Notes: generated by a model not told the origin, from the sequence alone. A DNA stretch of 64,000 bases from Luteibaculum sp964627445 (GCA_964627445.1 CAZVJF010000004.1:1-64000), one strand, 5' to 3'; positions 42,937 to 52,338 are shown, counted from the stretch's first letter. Made by a program: numbers and translations.

Positions 42937-42948
42937 ATTCTATATACG

Positions 42949-44007
42949 ATGGCTGTTTCTCCCAGGCATATCTACTGGTTTGCGCACTACAACCTGCTTG
43001 GCCCCTGCACTCGGTATCGCGGTAAATACTTACTGGAGCAGCTTGCCAAAGATTACAACCTAAGTTACCAGTTCGTTTACCCGACCTACCGCGGAAAGCC
43101 GTTGTACCGATTTGTTACCGTTTATTTAAGTGCGCTGCTGTTTCGCAAAAAACATGCGGTAATCGTTTTTCAGAAAACCTACACCACGGGGTTATATGCA
43201 GCCTTGCTACGGTTGCTCTTACATCTGCGCCCCACCAATACGTACTACGATATTGACGATGCTTACTACGTTAAATTTCCACCGCAGACCATACATTACT
43301 TTCTAAAGCATGCCGCTACCATTATTACCGGAAGTACCTGTCTTTCGCAATATGCTACTCGTATTTCTGGAGTTCCGCAAAAAGTGCACACCTTGCCCTC
43401 ACCCATTTTAAAGCAAACGCAAACATCCTGCGCTGATAAGCACCCCTTTACCATAGGTTGGGCTGGTTTTTACAACCACCACCGAGACAGTTTGCTGCAG
43501 TTGCTATTTCCTGCCATCAAACAAATACACTTTAGGTGTCGGTTAGTACTGCTAGGTGTGGTAAAAGCCGAACATTTTAGAGAGATCTCGGAGTATTTTT
43601 CAGCTGCAAATCAGGTAGAAGTGCTCACACCAGAAGACATCGATTGGCTTAACGAAACCGAGTTTTACCGTTGGGTACGTAGCTTTGATGTTGGCGTTTC
43701 GCCTTTGCTAGATTCGGAAATGAACCGTGCTAAATCTGCCTTTAAACTAAAACAATACCTATGTTGCGGAGTACCCGTAATTGGTTCTGATACGGGAGAG
43801 AACGCATCCATCATTCAGCCGAACACCAATGGATATATAGCCAATGACAGTGCTAGCTTTCTAAGGCACATTAACACCATACATCAGTTAGGTCCCGTGG
43901 AAAAACAAGCCATACAGCAAGCGGCAATACAATCGGTGCAGCCCTTTGAAATGGAAAACTACGCTCGAGATTTCTTAAACCTTGTTCAGAATACCATGAA
44001 ACCGTAG
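42949..44007 (+). CDS. Glycosyltransferase, GT4-like
   Basis: The 352-residue protein has the two-domain layout of GT-B glycosyltransferases. The N-terminal half includes YDIDDAYYVKFP and VIVFQKTYTTGLYAAL. The C-terminal half begins at FTIGWAGFYNHHRDSLL and contains the donor-binding segment KSAFKLKQYLCCGVPVIGSDTGENASII, with the E of GENA taking the usual glutamate position. No membrane segment or signal peptide is evident. Acceptor and donor are unknown; surface polysaccharide or glycoconjugate synthesis is likely by family. It is placed directly after lysC and convergent to the dehydrogenase gene, 5 bp away. Confidence 0.82.
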   Translation: MAVSPRHIYWFAHYNLLGPCTRYRGKYLLEQLAKDYNLSYQFVYPTYRGKPLYRFVTVYLSALLFRKKHAVIVFQKTYTTGLYAALLRLLLHLRPTNTYYDIDDAYYVKFPPQTIHYFLKHAATIITGSTCLSQYATRISGVPQKVHTLPSPILKQTQTSCADKHPFTIGWAGFYNHHRDSLLQLLFPAIKQIHFRCRLVLLGVVKAEHFREISEYFSAANQVEVLTPEDIDWLNETEFYRWVRSFDVGVSPLLDSEMNRAKSAFKLKQYLCCGVPVIGSDTGENASIIQPNTNGYIANDSASFLRHINTIHQLGPVEKQAIQQAAIQSVQPFEMENYARDFLNLVQNTMKP

Positions 44008-44012
44008 TAAGG

Positions 44013-44948
44013 TTAAAGTGCCATAATCTTCTCCAAAAGCGCATCGGCCATTTTTTGGTTGGATTCATGACTCCACCCGGCAATGTGCGGAGTAATAATC
44101 ACTCTCGGATCTGTGGCTAGTTGTTGAATTACGGCATCTTGTTCTGCTGTTTCGAAGGAGCTTTTTTCGCGATCCAATACATCGAGGCAAGCGCCCAAAA
44201 CCTTACCGTTTTCTAGTCCTTTTTGCACGGCTTCGCTTACCACGTGTTGCCCTCTTGCGGTATTAATAAGGTAAAACGGCTTAGCCATATTTTGGATGAA
44301 CTGGGTATCCACAAACTGCAGGGTCTCCTCGCTCAGCGGTAGGTGAAGCGACACCACATCGGCCGTGCCCATGAGCTCTTCCAGGCACACCTGACGTACG
44401 CCCGCATCCGTTACTTTTATGTATTTGTCGTAAACGAGCACCTCACAACCAAAGGCTTTTACCCGGTCTGCAAATGCTTTGCCCATGTAGCCGTAGCCAA
44501 TAATGCCCACGGTTTTGCTTTCGAGTTCGGTACCGCGATTTTCTTCGCGCAACCACTTTCCTTCCGCTACCTCTTTAGACGAAATAATAACCCGGTGCAG
44601 TAGAGCCAACAACATACCCAAGGCCTGCTCGGCCACAGCCGTTTGGTTGCCCTCGGGTGCACGCAAACAGCGAATGCCGTTGGCTTCGGCATAGGCAACA
44701 TCTATGTTCTCCATCCCCGCACCAAAGCGCGCTATAAATTTCAGCTGCGAGAAGCTTGAAATAAACTCACGATGTATTGGAAAGCGACTTCTAACCACTA
44801 AGCCATGGGCATTACCGTATTCCTTCTGAATTTGCTCAGCCGACATCAACTCTGCTTGCACACATTGGAAACCACCTTGTGTAAGACGTTCTGCCAAACT
44901 TGCATGCACAACATCTATAAAAACGATGGTTTTTCTGCTACTGCTCAT
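44013..44948 (-). CDS. D-isomer-specific 2-hydroxyacid dehydrogenase (phosphoglycerate dehydrogenase-like)
   Basis: This 311-residue NAD(P)-dependent enzyme has the two-domain layout of the SerA/hydroxypyruvate reductase family. The Rossmann motif is VGIIGYGYMGKAFADRV (GxGxxG). The catalytic Arg lies in FYLINTARGQHVV, and the catalytic His in ITPHIAGWSHES. It lacks the C-terminal ACT domain of SerA, being about 100 residues shorter than E. coli SerA (410). 3-phosphoglycerate oxidation for serine synthesis is plausible, but other 2-hydroxyacids cannot be excluded. Confidence 0.87.
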   Translation of the reverse strand: MSSSRKTIVFIDVVHASLAERLTQGGFQCVQAELMSAEQIQKEYGNAHGLVVRSRFPIHREFISSFSQLKFIARFGAGMENIDVAYAEANGIRCLRAPEGNQTAVAEQALGMLLALLHRVIISSKEVAEGKWLREENRGTELESKTVGIIGYGYMGKAFADRVKAFGCEVLVYDKYIKVTDAGVRQVCLEELMGTADVVSLHLPLSEETLQFVDTQFIQNMAKPFYLINTARGQHVVSEAVQKGLENGKVLGACLDVLDREKSSFETAEQDAVIQQLATDPRVIITPHIAGWSHESNQKMADALLEKIMAL

Positions 44949-45078
44949 GATCCTGTTTGAGTTCTGTTAGTCTGGTCAGTAATTTTAAACCGTCAGCAAT
45001 TATACGTATGTTAAACATTGCGCTTAGCTACCGTAAATTGCCTTACTTTGCAAGTCTACCACAACGAACCAAACCAAC

Positions 45079-45492
45079 ATGAAATACCGAGGCATAGCTA
45101 TCGTAGATGATGATAATTTATTTCGGCATATCCTAAAGGCTCAAATTTCAAAATTACAGGCCTCGGAAGACGTTGTGTTATTCGAAAATGGGGACCAAGC
45201 TATTCGACATCTCAGGAGTGCTATAGAAGATCCCGAGCTCTTTTTTCCAAAGACTATATTCCTGGACATTAATATGCCGGTAATGAATGGTTGGGAATTC
45301 TTAGATGCTTTTCGCGAGCTCAAAGGCCAATTGGCAGAGGAGATCACCATTTTTATTGTTACCTCATCCGTAAACGAGGAAGATCAGCAAAAAGCGAAGG
45401 AGTACAGCGAGGTGAGTAAATATGTGGTTAAACCGATCACCTCCGCTATCTTAAAAGAAATTATTGCTGAGTTTCCGCAAGTAATGGGCTAG
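45079..45492 (+). CDS. Single-domain response regulator (CheY-like)
   Basis: The 137-residue protein is a receiver domain without an output domain. Acidic residues D10-D12 are in IAIVDDDN, the phosphoacceptor is D63 in FLDINMP, the switch Thr/Ser is in FIVTSS (T95) and the conserved Lys is K118 in VVKPI. It would act by protein contact or as a phosphorelay intermediate. No histidine kinase is near. The 130-bp upstream region holds a TACTTTG element near 45044-45050 that is one base short of the TAnnTTTG consensus. Its stop overlaps the convergent mgtE gene by 4 bp. Confidence 0.9.
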   Translation: MKYRGIAIVDDDNLFRHILKAQISKLQASEDVVLFENGDQAIRHLRSAIEDPELFFPKTIFLDINMPVMNGWEFLDAFRELKGQLAEEITIFIVTSSVNEEDQQKAKEYSEVSKYVVKPITSAILKEIIAEFPQVMG

Positions 45493-46850
45493 ATACCGTA
45501 AATAGCCTTGGCTATCATGAAATAGATGATAAGCCCCAGTATATCATTTACCGTAGTAATAAAAGGTCCTGTGGCCAGGGCTGGATCTATCTTAGCATAG
45601 TTCAGCATGAGCGGGATAAACGTGCCAAACAAACTGGCAATCACAATAACGCTAAACAGCGATAAGGAAACGGTATAGGCCAAATCTGGGTTGGGATTTG
45701 CCAACAAGCTATAGCCAAGTAGTAATACGCTGCATATGGCGGCATTTACAAAAGCCACTTTCAACTCTTTTAGCAACCTGGCGAAAACTCCTCCAATTTG
45801 TACATCGCGGTTAGCCAAGCCTTGCACCACAATCGCTGAGGATTGCACACCCACATTTCCACCCATCGCGCCAATAAGTGGTATAAAAAAGGCCAAAATG
45901 GGGTTGATGGTTAACTGATCTTCGTAAATACCAATAACCTGCGATACGATAATCCCCCCGGCCAAACCTATGAGCAACCAAGGAATACGGGCCCGGGTTA
46001 CTTGCCAAACTTTATCGCTGCTTTCTACATTCTCCGATAAACCCGATGCAAGGTTGTAATCTTCGGCAGCCTCATCCGATATCACATCAACTACGTCATC
46101 AATGGTAATACGCCCTAACAACTGCATATGCTCGTCTACCACTGGCAACACGACCAAATCGTATTTTTTCATGATTTGCACCACTTCCTCGCCCGGAGTA
46201 TCTCCGTACACGTAGTGCAACTGATCTTTGTTATAGATATCGGCAATTTGGGCCTTTAACGATGCGCTAAAAAGCATTTTCTTTAACGACAAGGTACCCA
46301 TAAGTTGGTTCTTGTCGTTTACTACGTAAATGTTGTAAATCTCATCTACCTCCTCGGCCTGTTTGCGCATTTCGCGCACGGCAAAAGTAATTTCCCAGTC
46401 CATAGAAACCTTAATAAGCTCTTTGGCCATCAAGCCTCCGGCGCTGTCCTCATCGTAGGTAAGCAAGTCTACAAGATCGCTGGCCTGCTCAGCATCTTCA
46501 AGCAAAGACAGCACTTCTTCCTTTTTCTGGTCGGGAAGCTCCGCCAGTACATCGGCTGCATCATCGGAATTAATGTGCTCGCCAACAATCTGGGCAATTT
46601 CTTTGGAGGTTCGCTGGGCAACCAACTTATCGCGTATGGGTTCATCCAACTCAATAAGCACTTCGGCTGCCACTTCATTGGCCAATACTTTAAGGATGTA
46701 GTCGGCCTCTTTAAAGGGAAGTTTTTCTAAAATTTCGGCTAAATCGGCAGGATGTTGCTCTTGAAATGTGGCTTCGAGAAAACTGTCGTTTCCTGCATCT
46801 ATTGCTGCACTTATATCATCTAACAGATGCTTGTTTATTTCCAAAGCCAT
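45489..46850 (-). CDS. mgtE: Magnesium transporter MgtE
   Basis: From the ATG at 46850 the product is 453 residues (a GTG 6 bp upstream is possible). Parts are an N-terminal alpha-helical MgtE_N superhelix (FQEQHPADLAEILEKLPFKEADYIL), a CBS pair (about 130-255), a connecting helix and five C-terminal membrane segments with the pore region PLIGAMGGNVGVQSSAIVVQG. Mg2+ binding to the cytosolic domain normally closes the channel. It lies 42 bp downstream of ksgA on the same strand and overlaps the response regulator stop. Confidence 0.95.
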   Translation of the reverse strand: MALEINKHLLDDISAAIDAGNDSFLEATFQEQHPADLAEILEKLPFKEADYILKVLANEVAAEVLIELDEPIRDKLVAQRTSKEIAQIVGEHINSDDAADVLAELPDQKKEEVLSLLEDAEQASDLVDLLTYDEDSAGGLMAKELIKVSMDWEITFAVREMRKQAEEVDEIYNIYVVNDKNQLMGTLSLKKMLFSASLKAQIADIYNKDQLHYVYGDTPGEEVVQIMKKYDLVVLPVVDEHMQLLGRITIDDVVDVISDEAAEDYNLASGLSENVESSDKVWQVTRARIPWLLIGLAGGIIVSQVIGIYEDQLTINPILAFFIPLIGAMGGNVGVQSSAIVVQGLANRDVQIGGVFARLLKELKVAFVNAAICSVLLLGYSLLANPNPDLAYTVSLSLFSVIVIASLFGTFIPLMLNYAKIDPALATGPFITTVNDILGLIIYFMIAKAIYGI

Positions 46851-46892
46851 AGGCACAGATTTACGGGAGGCTAAGGTAATAAACCGAAGTGT

Positions 46893-47648
46893 TTAGCCCG
46901 TGGGAAAAACGTGATTGGTCAGCTCCACAAAATCGGCTACGCTAAGTTGCTCGGGCCGCTGGGTCAAAAAGGGGTGTTCTTCCACTGCAACCCCTAAGCT
47001 TTTTAGTCCGTTGCGTATGGTTTTTCTGCGTTGATTAAAAGTTGCTTTTACCACCTGTTTAAAACGCAGGGGGTCGCACTGCAGCTCCGTGTTTTTACGG
47101 ACCATTTTTATAACTCCCGACTTCACTTTTGGGGGTGGAACAAACACGTGTTCCGGCACCGTAAATAAATAGTCGCACGTATAGTAGGCTTGGCTTAAAA
47201 CGGAAATTACCCCGTAGGTTTTGCTGCCTGGGGCTGCACATATTCGCTCGGCTAGTTCTTTTTGAAACATCCCTACCAGTTGAGGCACGTGCGCTTTCAT
47301 ATCCAGCATTTTAAATACGATTTGACTGGATATGTTGTAGGGAAAATTTCCAACCACAGCAAACTGGCCACCAATCCAGGAAGCCCAGTCGCCATCTAAA
47401 AAGCTTACATCCTTTAAGGTAAATTGGTTGGGGTAATGCTCATGCAGATATTGCACAGAATCGCGATCTATTTCTGAAAGCCACAGGTCTTGCGGCAGGG
47501 AAACCAGATGCTGTGTAAGTGCCCCCGTTCCTGGGCCTACCTCTAACAACACTGGCTGCAAGCTAGTATCTACCGCTTTTGCAATGTTGTAGGCCACCTC
47601 AGGATCCTTTAAGAAGTGCTGCCCCAGATGCTTTTTAGCTCTAACCAT
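46893..47648 (-). CDS. rsmA: 16S rRNA dimethyladenosine transferase KsgA/RsmA
   Basis: This 251-residue methyltransferase dimethylates two adjacent adenosines at the 3' end of 16S rRNA during 30S maturation. The N-terminus KKHLGQHFLKDPEVAYNI is diagnostic. The SAM-binding loop is LEVGPGTGALT (about 35-45), and the adenine-specific NFPYNISSQIVF (NxPY) follows near 97. Length matches the family (about 260-270). Its start overlaps the end of the DUF4286 gene by 8 bp, indicating coupling. Confidence 0.96.
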   Translation of the reverse strand: MVRAKKHLGQHFLKDPEVAYNIAKAVDTSLQPVLLEVGPGTGALTQHLVSLPQDLWLSEIDRDSVQYLHEHYPNQFTLKDVSFLDGDWASWIGGQFAVVGNFPYNISSQIVFKMLDMKAHVPQLVGMFQKELAERICAAPGSKTYGVISVLSQAYYTCDYLFTVPEHVFVPPPKVKSGVIKMVRKNTELQCDPLRFKQVVKATFNQRRKTIRNGLKSLGVAVEEHPFLTQRPEQLSVADFVELTNHVFPTG

Positions 47649-47958
47649 GGTACTGTTCTACCACGTTGAGCAAGGTTCTAAACGCTGCAAATTTTCCTTC
47701 GAACTTTTGGGTGTGGTCTTTCTGTAAAGCAGCTGCATGCTCTTTTTGGTACCGATCTAAATCTTCTTGCGATTTGGCCAAATACTGTATGGAGTAGGTT
47801 TCTCCACCTTGATCATGGTCTACCATAACCTTGCTAAATCTACTCTCCACAAAACACGCTGTAGCCATTACATCGGGTATGTGTACCTCGCGCATCCACT
47901 GCACCCAATCTTGGTGCACCTCGTAATCTATATTCACGGTAACGTTGTAAATCAGCAT
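47641..47958 (-). CDS. DUF4286 family protein
   Basis: This 105-residue protein of unknown function matches the small DUF4286 family of Bacteroidota: it begins MLIYNVTVNIDYEVHQDWVQ and has SIQYLAKSQEDLDRYQ in the centre. The fold resembles a dimeric alpha-beta barrel type. It sits between a TPR protein gene (3 bp away) and ksgA (8-bp overlap), an arrangement conserved in related genomes by my recollection. No catalytic residues can be assigned. Confidence 0.82.
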   Translation of the reverse strand: MLIYNVTVNIDYEVHQDWVQWMREVHIPDVMATACFVESRFSKVMVDHDQGGETYSIQYLAKSQEDLDRYQKEHAAALQKDHTQKFEGKFAAFRTLLNVVEQYHG

Positions 47959-47961
47959 AGG

Positions 47962-49785
47962 CTATCCTTCAAAGTAAACATCGCCACGCAGGCGTCTAAA
48001 TTTCTTCCGAGACTCGATTATAAATAGGCTTCCTGGGTAATCTTGCAGCAACCTCTGATACAGTTCGGCTGCCTTATCGCGGTCATCCAGCTGGTTTAAG
48101 TATAACTCCGCCAATAAATACAAGGCATTGTCTCCCATTAAATCAAATGGGTAGGTTGTAATGATTTCTTCCAGGTAGGAAGCCGCTGCAGCGAAGCGTT
48201 TCTGCTTCATTGCCATTTTGTAGCGCACCATCAACACCTCATCGGCTAAAGAGTGGGCAGGATATTTGGAGTTTAGCTCCGTGAACAAGCTATCCGCTTC
48301 TTCATACTTGTTTTGAACCACAGCCAAGTCGGCTGCCGCATATAGCTCGAGTGGCTCCGTTACGGTATCCAGGTTAAAATTGTTGCTGATGAGTAGCGAC
48401 AATTCCATAGCATCGTTACTTATGAGCTCCGAAGTAGCCGACTTTAGCACATCAAGCTGGGCCTGTGCCCACTCAAAATCCCCGGTGTAAAAGGCAATCT
48501 TAGCATTTCTAAATTTAGCTTCTGCACCCAGTTCGTCCTCCTTAAATTTTTTATCTACCTGACCGTAAAGCAGTGCCGCCTCCCAAATGTCGCCCGCTAT
48601 CAGTTTGATATCTGCGAGGTTTAGTTTGGCCAAGGCAACAATCTTGTCATAGACATTGGGCATTTCAATAACCTCTTGCAACAACTGCTTGGCCGCTTGG
48701 ATGCCTGCTCCAAATTTTAAGGTAAAATCCGCATAATCGATGAGCAAAGAAGCGGTACTTACATTTTTGCCCATGCTGTTAATCGCCTCATCAAAGGCAT
48801 TCATCACCTTGGCAATATCCTCTTGACTCGGTGTGGGCATTTGCGACAACTCCAGGTAAGCCATTTTGGCTTTTTGCGTATACACCTGCCCAATTAGGTC
48901 AGTCTCTTTATATTGATTCTGCAAATAATCGTAAGCTCTGTAGGCGGCACCATACTCTTGGTTTCGGGCAGCCAACTGGGCAAACTGCAGTACGCGTGTT
49001 CCATTTTCTTCGAAACGCAGGTCCAGCGCTCTTACCTGCGCCAAAGCGGGAGCAAACTCTCTACGCTGATAATAAAACCAGATAAGCAGTTCCGCCTGGC
49101 TTTTGCTTTCAGGATTTTCTTGCACCGCGGTTAGCAGCTCGTTTCGCAGCAGGGTGGCCTGGTCATCATCATCCACAAAATCGAGGTAGCGGATCAAGGC
49201 CGATTCCACCGAGTTTAAGTAGGCTGGATTTTCTCTTACCAAAGAAATATAAGAACGCACCATGCGCTGTGTTTGCCCTTGCACACCATACAAATTGGCG
49301 AGTTCCAAATTGTAACCATAGCCATTATTGCTATTGGCTTTTGCATACTCGTAGAGTTGTTGGGCTTGCTCGTACATGGCAGCATTTTCCAATTTCCTGC
49401 CTATACTGCTCACTGAGCCGCGGTTGGTAGGAAGATTTTCCATGCCTTTTTCCAGATAGCGCTGCATTTTACGCTCGTCTCCTTGGCGCTGATACAGCAA
49501 AGCCAAATCGAAGTATCCTTCCGTAAAATTGTCTTCTTTGCGCAGGTATTCTTTTACCAAATCAATGGCATCATCTACCGCATCGGTTTGTTTGTAGCAA
49601 CTGAGTAAACGGGTGTAGTAAAACCGGCCGGGTTGTTGGTCGTACAGTTTCTCGAAATACAAAATAGCTTTTTCGTACTCTTTGTTTTTGTAATAGTACT
49701 CGGCAAACTCCCTATCGCTCTGCTGAGAAAACCCCACCAGGCTAGCAGCTAAAAGCACAATTAAACATACAATACGATACAGCAT
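47962..49785 (-). CDS. Exported tetratricopeptide-repeat protein
   Basis: This 607-residue protein has a signal peptide (MLYRIVCLIVLLAASLVGFSQQ) and then repeated TPR-type helix pairs along the whole length (YYKNKEYEKAILYFEKLYDQ, FTEGYFDLALLYQRQGD, YNLELANLYGVQGQ, AELLIWFYYQRREFAPAL, ADEVLMVRYKMAMKQKRFAA). It is probably periplasmic and a scaffold for protein contacts. Co-oriented with serS, a coiled-coil lipoprotein, DUF4286 and ksgA. No specific partner can be named. Confidence 0.85.
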   Translation of the reverse strand: MLYRIVCLIVLLAASLVGFSQQSDREFAEYYYKNKEYEKAILYFEKLYDQQPGRFYYTRLLSCYKQTDAVDDAIDLVKEYLRKEDNFTEGYFDLALLYQRQGDERKMQRYLEKGMENLPTNRGSVSSIGRKLENAAMYEQAQQLYEYAKANSNNGYGYNLELANLYGVQGQTQRMVRSYISLVRENPAYLNSVESALIRYLDFVDDDDQATLLRNELLTAVQENPESKSQAELLIWFYYQRREFAPALAQVRALDLRFEENGTRVLQFAQLAARNQEYGAAYRAYDYLQNQYKETDLIGQVYTQKAKMAYLELSQMPTPSQEDIAKVMNAFDEAINSMGKNVSTASLLIDYADFTLKFGAGIQAAKQLLQEVIEMPNVYDKIVALAKLNLADIKLIAGDIWEAALLYGQVDKKFKEDELGAEAKFRNAKIAFYTGDFEWAQAQLDVLKSATSELISNDAMELSLLISNNFNLDTVTEPLELYAAADLAVVQNKYEEADSLFTELNSKYPAHSLADEVLMVRYKMAMKQKRFAAAASYLEEIITTYPFDLMGDNALYLLAELYLNQLDDRDKAAELYQRLLQDYPGSLFIIESRKKFRRLRGDVYFEG

Positions 49786-49795
49786 AAGCCTGACT

Positions 49796-50362
49796 CTAGC
49801 GCTTATTTATACGGTTGAAGTAGTAACTATATTGCGGATGCAACAATTGGTAGCGCGCCATTAAAACCTCATTGCCATCTACCAGATTTTTGGTAGACAA
49901 TTTGAGGATGCCGAGCGCCTTTTCTTCCTGCGATAAATAAAGCAACACACTATCTATGGGTAACGCTTTATTCTGAATATCGGTTTGCAAATTGGCCAAC
50001 TGATTTTCCGAATATTGCATTTCTTCTTGCAAGATCTGTGCTTTCTTAGACAATTGCCTCGCTGGAGCTGCTAAAGATTTGTAATTGGTTAAGTACTCTG
50101 CTTCTTCCTTTTCTAGAATCCAGGTATTGCGGATGGCCAATTCTTCAAGCGTATCAATGGCTAACTCCACCGATGCGTGTATTTCTGCCAATTTAGTCGT
50201 ATCAATCTGCTGGAGTTGTTTTTGGTAGGATTCCAGCTGCTTTTCGCATTGCAATATGCGCTTACTAGCCTTTTCATACCTGGGGTTAGAACATGCCGCT
50301 AAGGCTAATGCCGCAAGCATTAGCAGGAAACGTGATTTGCTATGTCGTTTAAATACGATCAA
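49796..50362 (-). CDS. Predicted coiled-coil lipoprotein
   Basis: The 188-residue protein starts with a basic n-region and a lipobox LAACSN near residue 23. The remainder is rich in Leu, Gln, Glu and Lys and looks helical with long coiled coils (about 35-160: QCEKQLESYQKQLQQIDTTK). No conserved domain is recognised. Its start codon region overlaps the 3' end of serS by 14 bp. It may tether to the membrane and contact the downstream TPR protein, but this is speculation. Confidence 0.72.
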   Translation of the reverse strand: MIVFKRHSKSRFLLMLAALALAACSNPRYEKASKRILQCEKQLESYQKQLQQIDTTKLAEIHASVELAIDTLEELAIRNTWILEKEEAEYLTNYKSLAAPARQLSKKAQILQEEMQYSENQLANLQTDIQNKALPIDSVLLYLSQEEKALGILKLSTKNLVDGNEVLMARYQLLHPQYSYYFNRINKR

Positions 50363-51623
50363 ATCCTAGGTACTTATGCAATGCTTCAGGCATAGCTATA
50401 CCTTGCTCATCTTGGTGGTTCTCCAGCAATGCAGCCACAATTCTAGGCAAGGCCAATGCACTACCATTTAGGGTGTGCAGTAGGGTGTTTTTACCCTCGA
50501 TGTTCTTATACCGCAATTTAAGGCGATTTGCTTGAAAGGTCTCAAAATTTGAGACGGAGCTTACCTCCAACCAGCGTTCTTGCGCTGCGGAGTACACTTC
50601 AAAGTCGTACGTTAACGCAGATGCGAATCCTAAATCACCCCCGCATAGGCGCAAAATTCTGTACTGCAGCCCCAGCTTTTCTAGCAACCGCGCTACGTGG
50701 TTTTTCATGTCTTCTAGTGCGGAAGCAGAATTCTCTGGTAACTCCACGCGTACAATTTCCACCTTGTCAAATTGGTGCAATCGATTTAAACCGCGAACAT
50801 CTTTACCGTATGAGCCCGCTTCCCTTCTAAAGCAAGGGGTATATCCGCAAATTTTTATGGGAAGCGCATCGGTGTCTTTGATAAGCGCATCACGGTATAA
50901 ATTGGTTAGCGGTACTTCTGCGGTTGGAATTAAATACAGATTGTCTTCGGTAATGTGGTACATCTGCCCTTCTTTGTCTGGTAACTGCCCTGTACCGTAG
51001 CCAGAAGCTTCGTTTACCACATGGGGTGGAATAATTTCTTCGTAACCGGCACCATGAGCTTCATCCAGGAAAAACTGAATTAAACCCCGCTGCAAACGCG
51101 CCCCTTTTCCTTTATAAATTGGGAAACCTGCACCTGTTACTTTTACACCCAACTCAAAGTCTATAAGCCCATATGCATCGGCTAACTCCCAATGAGGTTT
51201 GGCATTGCTTATTGCTGCATTTTTTAAGTCGCTCTCGAATACAGTGATATTCTCAGCCTCCGAATTTCCTGTAGGTACACTTTCGTGGGGTACATTAGGT
51301 ATTTGCAGCAACGCATTTCGCAAGTCGCCTTCCGCCTGATCTGCTTGCGCTTTTAACCCGTTCAAAGATTCCTTTAAATCGGCTACTTTGGCTTTAGAAG
51401 CTTCTGCTTCTGCCGCTTGCCCGTTTTTAAAAAGTGATCCAATTTCCTTGGATAGCGATTTTATCTGAGCCTGAATTTGATCGGTTTGAGCCTGTGTGTT
51501 TTTGCGCGCATCATCGGCTGTTATCACGGCATCGAGTAGTGCCGCTCCATCCGTTATGCCGCGCTTAGCTAAAGCGGCCGCTAGTTGATCTTTATCTTGA
51601 CGTATGCGTTGTACTTCTAACAT
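50349..51623 (-). CDS. serS: Seryl-tRNA synthetase
   Basis: From the ATG at 51623 the product is 424 residues, which gives the standard N-terminus MLEVQRIRQDKDQLAAALAK. It charges tRNA-Ser with serine. An antiparallel coiled-coil tRNA-binding arm spans about 25-105. Class II motifs are visible: motif 2 CFRREAGSYGKDVRGLNRLHQF and motif 3 with LNGSALALPRIVAALLENHQ. Upstream codons to 51662 run into the rpmA terminator and are rejected. Confidence 0.97.
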   Translation of the reverse strand: MLEVQRIRQDKDQLAAALAKRGITDGAALLDAVITADDARKNTQAQTDQIQAQIKSLSKEIGSLFKNGQAAEAEASKAKVADLKESLNGLKAQADQAEGDLRNALLQIPNVPHESVPTGNSEAENITVFESDLKNAAISNAKPHWELADAYGLIDFELGVKVTGAGFPIYKGKGARLQRGLIQFFLDEAHGAGYEEIIPPHVVNEASGYGTGQLPDKEGQMYHITEDNLYLIPTAEVPLTNLYRDALIKDTDALPIKICGYTPCFRREAGSYGKDVRGLNRLHQFDKVEIVRVELPENSASALEDMKNHVARLLEKLGLQYRILRLCGGDLGFASALTYDFEVYSAAQERWLEVSSVSNFETFQANRLKLRYKNIEGKNTLLHTLNGSALALPRIVAALLENHQDEQGIAMPEALHKYLGFDRI

Positions 51624-51648
51624 GGGTGCTGTAAATATAGTAGGGCAT

Positions 51649-51678
51649 AAAAAAAGCCCCACGAAAATAGTGGAGCTT
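51649..51678 (-). terminator. Rho-independent terminator after rpmA
   Basis: On the minus strand AAAGCTCCAC pairs with GTGGGGCTTT (one G-T pair) and is followed by a run of T residues. It separates rplU-rpmA from serS. Confidence 0.85.
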
Positions 51679-51700
51679 TTACAATGATAAAATTTCGTTG

Positions 51701-51961
51701 CTAGTTTTCTGCAGGAGCTACAGAAACAAGCGACTTGTTATCTCTTGTTTTTCTGAAAACAACAGTTCCTGTTTCCAAAGCAAACAATGTGTGGTCTTTA
51801 CCCATACCTACGTTTTCGCCTGGATGGTGCTGTGTACCACGTTGTCTAACAATAATGTTTCCGGCTTTAGCTGCTTGCCCACCGAATATTTTTACGCCTA
51901 AGCGTTTACTTTCTGATTCTCTACCGTTCTTAGAACTACCTACCCCTTTCTTGTGAGCCAT
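51701..51961 (-). CDS. rpmA: 50S ribosomal protein L27 (bL27)
   Basis: The 86-residue product starts MAHKKGVGSSKNGRESESKR and carries the L27 core RQRGTQHHPGENVGMGKDHT. The N-terminus has no cleavable extension of the Firmicutes type, so the conserved tail can reach the peptidyl transferase centre directly. It follows rplU by 13 bp and is closed by a terminator at 51649-51678. Confidence 0.98.
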   Translation of the reverse strand: MAHKKGVGSSKNGRESESKRLGVKIFGGQAAKAGNIIVRQRGTQHHPGENVGMGKDHTLFALETGTVVFRKTRDNKSLVSVAPAEN

Positions 51962-51974
51962 GATCTAAAAATTT

Positions 51975-52286
51975 TTATGCGTTAATACCAGTAACTTTAA
52001 TTTGACTTAGCGCCTGGCGGTGACCGTTTTTAACACGGTATCCTTTTCTGCGCTTCTTTTTGAAGACGATTACCTTATCGCCTTTCAAATGTTGCACTAC
52101 TTCAACGGTAACCGAAGCACCGTCTACTTTGGGAGCGCCAATGGTAGTTTTACCATCATTGTCCACCAATAGCACATTATCGAAGCTTAATGTATCTCCT
52201 TCTTTTCCTTCCAGTCTGTTTACAAACAACTCCTGGTCCTGCTCCACTTTAAGCTGCTGTCCAGCAATATCAACAATAGCGTACAT
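51975..52286 (-). CDS. rplU: 50S ribosomal protein L21 (bL21)
   Basis: The 103-residue product starts MYAIVDIAGQQLKVEQDQEL and contains the diagnostic C-terminal signature FKKKRRKGYRVKNGHRQ. It binds 23S rRNA in the large subunit. First gene of the rplU-rpmA pair, with a promoter just upstream (52309-52338) and an expected leader of under 20 nt, so no regulatory leader structure is visible. Confidence 0.98.
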   Translation of the reverse strand: MYAIVDIAGQQLKVEQDQELFVNRLEGKEGDTLSFDNVLLVDNDGKTTIGAPKVDGASVTVEVVQHLKGDKVIVFKKKRRKGYRVKNGHRQALSQIKVTGINA

Positions 52287-52308
52287 GATCTTCCTTTTTA
52301 AGGGAGGG

Positions 52309-52338
52309 CAAAGATAGATAAAAAATAAACTCTCTCAA
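52309..52338 (-). promoter_or_regulatory. Promoter of rplU-rpmA
   Basis: On the minus strand TTG (52338-52336) is followed after 19 bp by TATCTTTG (52316-52309), a perfect TAnnTTTG element. The -33 box overlaps the stop codon end of the preceding EamA gene. Confidence 0.7.
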
